A DNA stretch of 64,000 nucleotides from Guillardia theta CCMP2712 (taxonomy: Eukaryota > Cryptophyceae > Pyrenomonadales > Geminigeraceae). The notes below the pieces were generated by a model. That model worked only from the letters and a program-made list of their open reading frames with translations. It did not search any database and had not been told where the DNA came from. Below, one piece after another: positions 58,151 through 64,000 of the stretch; the first letter of the stretch is position 1, and every line of letters begins with the position of its first letter. The stretch spans positions 308,265-372,264 of the forward strand of contig NW_005434668.1 in the NCBI RefSeq assembly GCF_000315625.1. The letters run 5' to 3'. Both the position numbers and the translations under genes were made by a program.

Positions 58151-60961
58151 TCAATCAATACCTAATCCCTCATCCTCAACTGACCCGGTCACGTGCCTTC
58201 CAGCTGTCAGCTTGCAATCAGCTGGTGCATTATCTCTTCGCTGCAAGACCTCTCTGCACTACAAGGCCTGTAATCAAGGTCTGTGCGAGTGTTGACTTTC
58301 GGTCCTGCCAGCTGAGGTGATGAGGAAAATGTTCCTTTGACCCTCAGACCAGGCGATCGCTCGGGTTTAGTAGCACCAAGGGTGAGAGACTGAGAGGTTG
58401 CTACATGCCACGTCACCCATGGATCGGATACGTTCTTTATCTCTGAAAAATCCATCGAGACTCAAGGTTACCTGCCCAACGAATATGTCCCTCCTGATCG
58501 CATCAATCTCGTCGTCGTCGTCGACGACGTCGTCGTCATCATCATCTTTATCATGATGATGATGATGATCGTCCTGATCACTTCAGCCCCCTCCATCACC
58601 CCTACTCCTCTAGGTACCCCTCCTTGCAAGGCCCCTCTCATCTCAGACCCCTGTCTCCCCCCGCATCTGATTAACTTTAGCCCCTAGCACCACCCCTGGT
58701 ACCTCACAAGACCCTACCTGGTATCGCAAGCTTGCATGGAAGCGGCACCGAGGCCAAGCTGAAGTACTACGTCCAGCTGCACGGCAATGACGCAGCCGAG
58801 GTCAGTTTGGTGTCAGACTGGTATCCCTGGAAGCGCTGTTTACCTTGCGTGAAGGTCACAAGGACCCTGCTGGACATGGTCAAGTTGATTGTGAGCTCTC
58901 TGCTCAAGCCGGAGCACAACGGCTTGAGATGGGCAGGCATGGAATGATCGTGTGATCGCTTGTCGGGATACATCATATCAGCTGCTCGTCGGTGGAGTGA
59001 GAGAGGCTCAACTCAAGGTCACACTAGTACTCTAATCAAGTCTACTACTAATACTAACACAAGTTGTCTGTATTGTTGTCTGTATCCTCTGCTCTATCTA
59101 TTATGTGATAGATAGTCATCACATCGCCCGTCCGAGTCACGTCCCATCAAGCCCCACGTTTCCCTCCGAGCGAAGGAGCAAAAGACTCATGGGTCGGTGG
59201 CCGGTCATATCTATAACCCACCCATCGTTGAATCTGCTGAAATTTTATCTGAGGAAGGGGTACTTCAGAGGATTCAAGGGCCCTTGCTATACGAGCAAGC
59301 AGGATACATGTTCCTAGGACAGCTGGCCATAGGGAGATACCCACCATTGTGACCTCCATGGTATCCGGGGGGCGACATGTAGCAGTGGTACCAGCCAGCC
59401 TGTCAGTAAAGGAAAACATGTGAAAAGAATCACTTTGGTCTACTCCTCAGTAGCTGTAGGAATGAAAAGTCTATTTTTAGATTCACATGTACGACACTTT
59501 TCTATGAAAGAACTCATTTTCGTTTCCTGTGGGACCATGATGATATTTTAGTCACCACCCACCCTCGGATCATGATTCTTTTTCTTAATACAACCTTTGT
59601 TGTGACCCAACAAGCACCCCACCTTCTATGCTGGTCCTTCGTGCAGTGAGGGGCCGTCGAGTTCTAAAGGGTGGGTACCCCCACCAACCAATCAACATTC
59701 CATGAAATTACCCCACCCCTGATACACAAGCACCCATTTGAATGAATCTACCAGGGGTCCGTGTGATTCAATCATAAGATTTTACTCATCAAAAGATCGA
59801 TGTAAAAGGTTACCGAGCCATCAGGATAGCTTGACCCTCTCCATTTCTAACTTTCATGTGGTAAAGAAGGGGTAGGGTCCTATACCCTCCATTACCCCCT
59901 GACCTCCCACTACTGTAGCCCCGTCCGCATCAAGTGGCACGAGTGCTCCATTTAAAATAAACCTCTTAACCCCACCCTACTTAATAATCCACCGACGGAT
60001 ATAGACTACTCGTTATGACACCCCACCCTTCCTAAAACCATTTTGAACCCTTTAAAGCACCCAAGACAGCTGATGCAAAAACCACCCCACCCACCGGATT
60101 GAAACAAACCGAAACACCTACCCTTGGTTTCAAAAGAAAATAGAGGACCCCACGGATCTATAAGTGGTCTAATAGAGGCTCGTGTAGGTCATATCAGGGT
60201 GGTAGGAGAGCTACGACCAACAGTGAAGCTATTCCAACGGAATGATCACCTACCCGAGCTACACAGCCCCTCCACTCTACCCATGACTCTGCCTCTTTCA
60301 CATTTCACCACCCCACCAAATCTCAGTACCCCACCTAATGAACCACTGTTGCAACCCCCCTACCCCAAAGATTCCTTAAAGAAGCTAATCTGGAAGGATG
60401 AATAAGGACCTGAAGACGGAGGGGTACCCCTGTTTCTTTCATGTCTGGAGTCAGTACCCCTGCTTCTTTCCTACCCCACCCCCGATTTACCCATCCTATC
60501 CCTTCACGCGTGCGTTGCATCCTCCTCCCCCCACCCCTCCTCCTTGTTCCACTCACCCACCCTTCCCGCCCTCCTTGCACTGATCCTTCCCCTTCCCTCC
60601 TACTCGGTTTCATCGCATCCTCACTTGCACTGAGTGCCCTCACTCTCTCTTTCCTCTCCCCTCTCTCCCCCTCCTCTTCTCCTCTCAGTGCCTTGTTGCG
60701 TCATCCCTTGCAGCTATCAGTTACTTAAACGTCGGCTACTGTGGTCCCGCTCTACAGTAATTCAGCAGAACTCAGTTTCTGTTCTCTACAAACGACACAT
60801 TGATGGACTATCAATAGGCCCACCCCCCTTCTCAATTTAGCGAGCGCCAGAAGTTGTTATTGACTATTCATCTTCTGTTGGTGCACTCGAAGATTTTTGC
60901 GCACGTTGCACCACAACCCCCCACGACTTCGTAACAGCGGTTGGGCCTAAGCCCTTCCAGT
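58151..60961. other. long intergenic region, partly C-rich
   Basis: 58510-58575 is a GTC/ATC/ATG simple repeat. An open frame at 58732-58947 (EAKLKYYVQLHGNDAAEVSL) looks somewhat protein-like but has no partner or start I can defend. From about 58580 to 60480 the plus strand is dense in TACCCC and CCCCACC strings. 60480-60710 is pyrimidine-rich. No RNA gene recognised. Confidence 0.45.
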
Positions 60962-61391
60962 ATGGCGCAATCGAACATCGTAGCTCCTATGTTGGTTTCT
61001 CCTACTCCCATCCGACCGATTTCACCTGCGGGATCGCCTATAAGGTTAAGAAAGTCTCTCTGCCATGCGGGATATCTGATCTTTTTTTTACAGAGAGTCA
61101 CAGCCATTGAATGAGAAACAGTGGGAATATCATTCCAAAGACAAGTTGTGTGAAGATGAAGAGTTGGGACAAGAGATCCTAGAAATCTTTCAAGGATCCC
61201 CTCGCAGCTCAACTGTGTACAGTAATTGTAATGCTTATGTTGATACTTTGCCCATCGTCAAGCCGCCAAGTCGCAATCAGAACCCGTTGATCAAAGACTC
61301 AATGTTCGATAACTGTCAGATCAACGACCGTGACGTGTACATGAGCAGTTTGAGTGCGGCTGTGTATAGCGATTGGACTTCTAACAATTGA
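60962..61391 (+). CDS. small proline/serine-rich protein, unknown
   Basis: Two exons. ATG 60962 gives MAQSNIVAPMLVSPTPIRPI and SPAGSPIR, and a GT-AG intron (about 61044-61092) joins in phase to ESQPLNEKQWEYHSKDKLCE. The frame then runs DEELGQEILEIFQGSPRSST and ends SLSAAVYSDWTSNN with a stop at 61391, for about 123 residues. The N-terminus has three SP/TP sites (VSPTP, ISP, GSP) that could be proline-directed kinase targets, and the middle is acidic and helical. No signal peptide, membrane segment or known domain is seen. The in-phase splice and stop support a real gene. Confidence 0.5.
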
Positions 61392-61633
61392 GAATCAATC
61401 CTTGGTGCCCTAGAAGTCTTTCTGTGAAATTTCGGCATCTTTCATTGTAGAATGTGTACAAGAACTTGATTGCACTTTCTTGAAGGATTATACATGTTCC
61501 ATTGCTGTTGTAAGACTACTTTCCTTCAGTGCAATGATCTGAAATGAATATAAACGTGCCTTGATCACATATGTCAAGATTATTTCTAAATAATTCCAAA
61601 CTAATGAATAAAAGCCAGAAAAGAATACAGCGA

Positions 61634-63272
61634 TCATTTCGGTGTACACAGCTGTTCACCGACCTCGACACATCGGACAGGTGCTGGAGGCAACTTGCAT
61701 TCCACAGCGATGCAGTTTCCGTTCTGAACATGATGAAGGCGAACAGTTCCAGTCGGATCCTACACAAGTAAGAAAACACATGTGTTTCTTATGTCTTACC
61801 TTGCACGATAACATCGCGGCCAAGATTAAGAACGTTGAGTTCGTGGTTCCAACCATTCGAACGCTCTGAGCTAGATGAAAGAGCGAAGCTACACCCTCAA
61901 CCACCTGCCAAGGAAAAAGTTACCCTGAACATTGGAGGTTAAAAGCCAATAGACGCAGTCCAACCTCATCAAAGGAACTTCTTCCATGTGCGCTGCTGAC
62001 GTGGACAGAAACATTTCTGTCCCCGTGAAGCCCTTCGAAGAATCGGTTCGCCTCCTGGATGCCCTTCTCAGCGTCTGAGAAGATAGAGATGCGGCCGTCT
62101 TCCTTCCCCTCTGAAAGGTTGAGAGCACAGCGAAGCGCAGTCAAACGAGTCTCTTCGTTCATCAAGAAAGTTCTCAAGTGAACTCCAGTAAAGTTTGCAT
62201 GGCTTGGCATCCTCCTATTCATTCTCCACAGTCTGAACGCAACTATCTTTGAGGGCTTCATCAAGTACTGGAGGACTGGGTAGAAGCAGCACTCTCTCCC
62301 CATCATCCGTTCTAGCGGGGCTCGCAGATGCGGGTTGTCAAGGATGAGATGAGAGTAGAAGTACCCGTAGGATGAGAAAACTTGGATCACTCGTGATCGG
62401 AAGTGCTGGTTAAGATCCTCCTCAGTGCGCAGCAACGAGAGGAAGTTTTCGTCGTCGTCATGGAAGGAATGCCAGAACTTGACATCCTGGTGAAACTTCG
62501 CTCCATCGTGTTTGGTGACAACAACGTTGAAATCGAGGATGTGCGGAACATCAAGGAGATCGTGAAGTGCTCCCATAAACGACAACTCCCTGTTGGGATG
62601 TTTCCTTGGAGTAGTATCCACCGGCCAATCAACCAATAGCCCTCTGTCCCCCAGAACAAGACAAAGAATCATGCTTGAGGCTATTGCGAAGAGCCTATTG
62701 GCAAACCCAGTGAAGGGGTTGATGCGGACGAGCAGTACCTTCTTCTCAGCAACCTGCAACATTGTCTCGTCCTGCAGAGCCTCGAAGGCCTTGAAAGGAT
62801 TGCTGTCTGCATTCTTGGAAGGAACAGAGGCAAGATGGCGGTCTACCTCATCATCATCTTTGCGCATGTCTTGCTGCTGGTCTTGTTGAAGTGTTCTCGT
62901 CCCCTGAATCTCACAACCCTCTGGGTACCTGCGGCGTCTTGCTGTTGGAAGGTAAACTGCCTCGACGGCTTCGCACCCTTCATTTCCACACCATCGAAAG
63001 AAGGTCTGCGCCCTCTCTAAACATAGCCTTTCTAGTTTGTACGCGATACCGCTGTCCTCCCAGGTCCCGTTGACTATGCTTGTCCTTCGACAAGCTCCTA
63101 CCAAGTGGCAGCGTCCAAAGTCCTCGTAAACGTATGGCTCCTCTTCGGCGTCTAAGCTGGCAACCAACGACGATGCGAGGAGGATGCTGAGAACTGGTAT
63201 GGAGAAGGGCAGACTCTGCATCTTGAATGATCCTGCGCGATCGGTTTTCGTGCCTGGATGTCCGAGCCACAT
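61634..63272 (-). CDS. fucosyltransferase-like glycosyltransferase (GT37-like), membrane-anchored
   Basis: Minus-strand gene starting MWLGHPGTKTDRAGSFKM at 63272, then a signal anchor (LPFSIPVLSILLASSLVASL) for the secretory pathway, with a short lumenal Cys-rich stem. The donor-binding-type motif VRINPFTGFANRLFAIASSM with LVLGDRGLLVDWP fits the G-x-x-NR-x-x-x-xAS...R-x-L-x-DW pattern of GT37/plant xyloglucan fucosyltransferases and relatives. Later come SSYGYFYSHLILDNPHLRAP, FTGVHLRTF (like the xGVHxR motif) and ISIFSDAEKGIQEANRFF. Two further exons were joined in phase: SAQSVRMVGTTNSTFLILAA with MLSCK, then DPTGTVRLHHVQNGNC, ending VGEQLCTPK at 61634. The STF(L)xxLAA motif is where such enzymes bind sugar nucleotide. 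The likely site is Golgi. The sugar and acceptor are unknown. Confidence 0.65.
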
Positions 63273-64000
63273 CCTCTTCACAGATGCGCCCCCCCAGCTA
63301 CCATGGGTAAAGAAGTAGTTGTGCCATGAAGGTTCTTAAATGAAAGTTGGTTTGGATGAAATGAGAAGAAGACTGCACAAGTTCAATGAAGTTCATGCTA
63401 TCATCGTAGCTTCAGTACCTCCTCCTACACCCGCACTCGTCTGCCATCACAGATTCAGATGCTGGTCCCGGTACCGCCGGGCCCGGGCCGCCGGGCCGAG
63501 TCCTTCACTAGTTATTAATCTCTCTCCTCGTGCTGATTTTTAACTGAACTTTGAGTAAAGAGGTATACTCCGGGCTTTGAACCCGCTCCGAGTAAAAGGG
63601 CGCGGCCTGTTACGTGACACACAACACCTTGAGACCTCTTGAGCACCTGAAGGGTAAAGGCTGATGGTTGGTGATTCCCTAAGTGTGTCCATAAGCCTTC
63701 CGTTTGTCTGTACCCCTTATTATGAGTCCAACATCCCCACAGATAGGAGTGCTTTAGACCCTGTTCCAGTTCACCACCCCAGAATCTCGATGTACCCCAC
63801 CCACGTCAAATTGTATGGATTGTCGACTGCAGGAAAACCGTAAAGCGGCAGACGAAAAAGAAAGATTTCAGTACCTGCTAGGGGTGGGGTTATCAAATCG
63901 ACTTGTCATGTGGGGGTGGGTACTATTTTCATTCGTCTACCAGGGTCCTTGGCTACACTAGTTTGAGAAGATGGGTGGGTAGAGTAGTGGATTGTTGGGG
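63273..64000. other. intergenic to window end; repeat pieces
   Basis: 63470-63500 is a short CCGGGCC patch, directly followed by a 34-base dispersed repeat. 63740-64000 has TACCCC/CCCCACCC strings and their complement. No gene recognised. Confidence 0.5.
63526..63559 (+). repeat. dispersed 33/34-base repeat, copy 2
   Basis: CCTCGTGCTGATTTTTAACT followed by GAACTTTGAGTAAA, nearly identical to 50169-50201. It is preceded by a CCGGGCC patch. Confidence 0.75.

Noticed and set aside
60124-60405. 93-residue plus-strand frame in CCCCACC-rich DNA
   Set aside because: Pro-rich reading of the C-rich strings, with no domain and no splice support.
61656-61904. A frame ending STCPMCRGR read as a RING-finger end
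   Set aside because: The alternative phase joins the fucosyltransferase exon in frame and completes its conserved C-terminal motif, which is more convincing.

Overview
This is nuclear DNA from a eukaryote, most likely a unicellular alga or related protist. Genes are monocistronic, lie on both strands and are cut by many short GT-AG introns (often 43-60 bases). Gene content fits such an organism: cytosolic malate dehydrogenase, an eIF2-alpha kinase, RtcB tRNA ligase, cohesin loader Scc2, TBC1D5-type RabGAP, Mpv17, an RWP-RK factor and a GT37-like glycosyltransferase. Plant-type TTTAGGG repeats also occur. A cryptophyte such as Guillardia theta would fit, but that name is my inference. Exon junctions were placed by eye from reading frame, GT/AG ends and family similarity, so ends are approximate where stated.

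Layout. 0.3-2.1 kb: PAK1IP1/MAK11 WD40 protein (+). 3.4-5.5 kb: RtcB (+). 6.0-9.5 kb: eIF2-alpha kinase (+). 10.1-10.7 kb: RWP-RK protein (+). 11.2-11.8 kb: small membrane-anchored protein (-). 14.1-15.6 kb: Mpv17-family protein, perhaps with an N-terminal coiled-coil extension (+), tail to tail with a single-pass membrane protein (15.5-16.4, -). 16.7-18.0 kb: malate dehydrogenase (-). 18.6-20.2 kb: C2-like protein (+). 20.2-25.7 kb: TVGYGD ligand-gated channel preceded by a multi-EF-hand protein (-). 26.4-28.1 kb: leucine-rich repeat protein (-). 29.3-32.5 kb: TBC1D5-like RabGAP (+). 32.7-37.3 kb: Scc2/NIPBL (-). 39.2-44.1 kb: large unrecognised protein, probably extracellular (+). 44.9-47.2 kb: methyltransferase (-). 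47.2-50.2 kb: repeat-rich block with interstitial telomere repeats and a decayed piggyBac-like transposase. 50.5-57.3 kb: very large signalling protein (+). 57.3-61 kb: mostly non-coding, with a possible decayed gene. 61.0-61.4 kb: small proline-rich protein (+). 61.6-63.3 kb: fucosyltransferase-like protein (-).

The most striking item is the roughly 2,190-residue protein at 50.45-57.35 kb. In order it carries an unknown N-terminus, Ser/Gly-rich linkers, a SPRY domain, a right-handed beta-helix, a DZIP3-like HEPN domain with an R-x4-H motif, charged repeats, a tyrosine-kinase-like domain lacking the VAIK lysine, and a caspase-like domain with His and Cys in place. This sensor, HEPN, pseudokinase and protease order resembles an innate-immune or cell-death protein, although that role is inference. 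Other notable items are a TBC1D5 homologue ending in a FAM21-type LF-acidic-LF motif, the potassium-filter ligand-gated channel beside or fused to EF-hands, and a 31-base minisatellite in which every unit looks like a 3' splice site.
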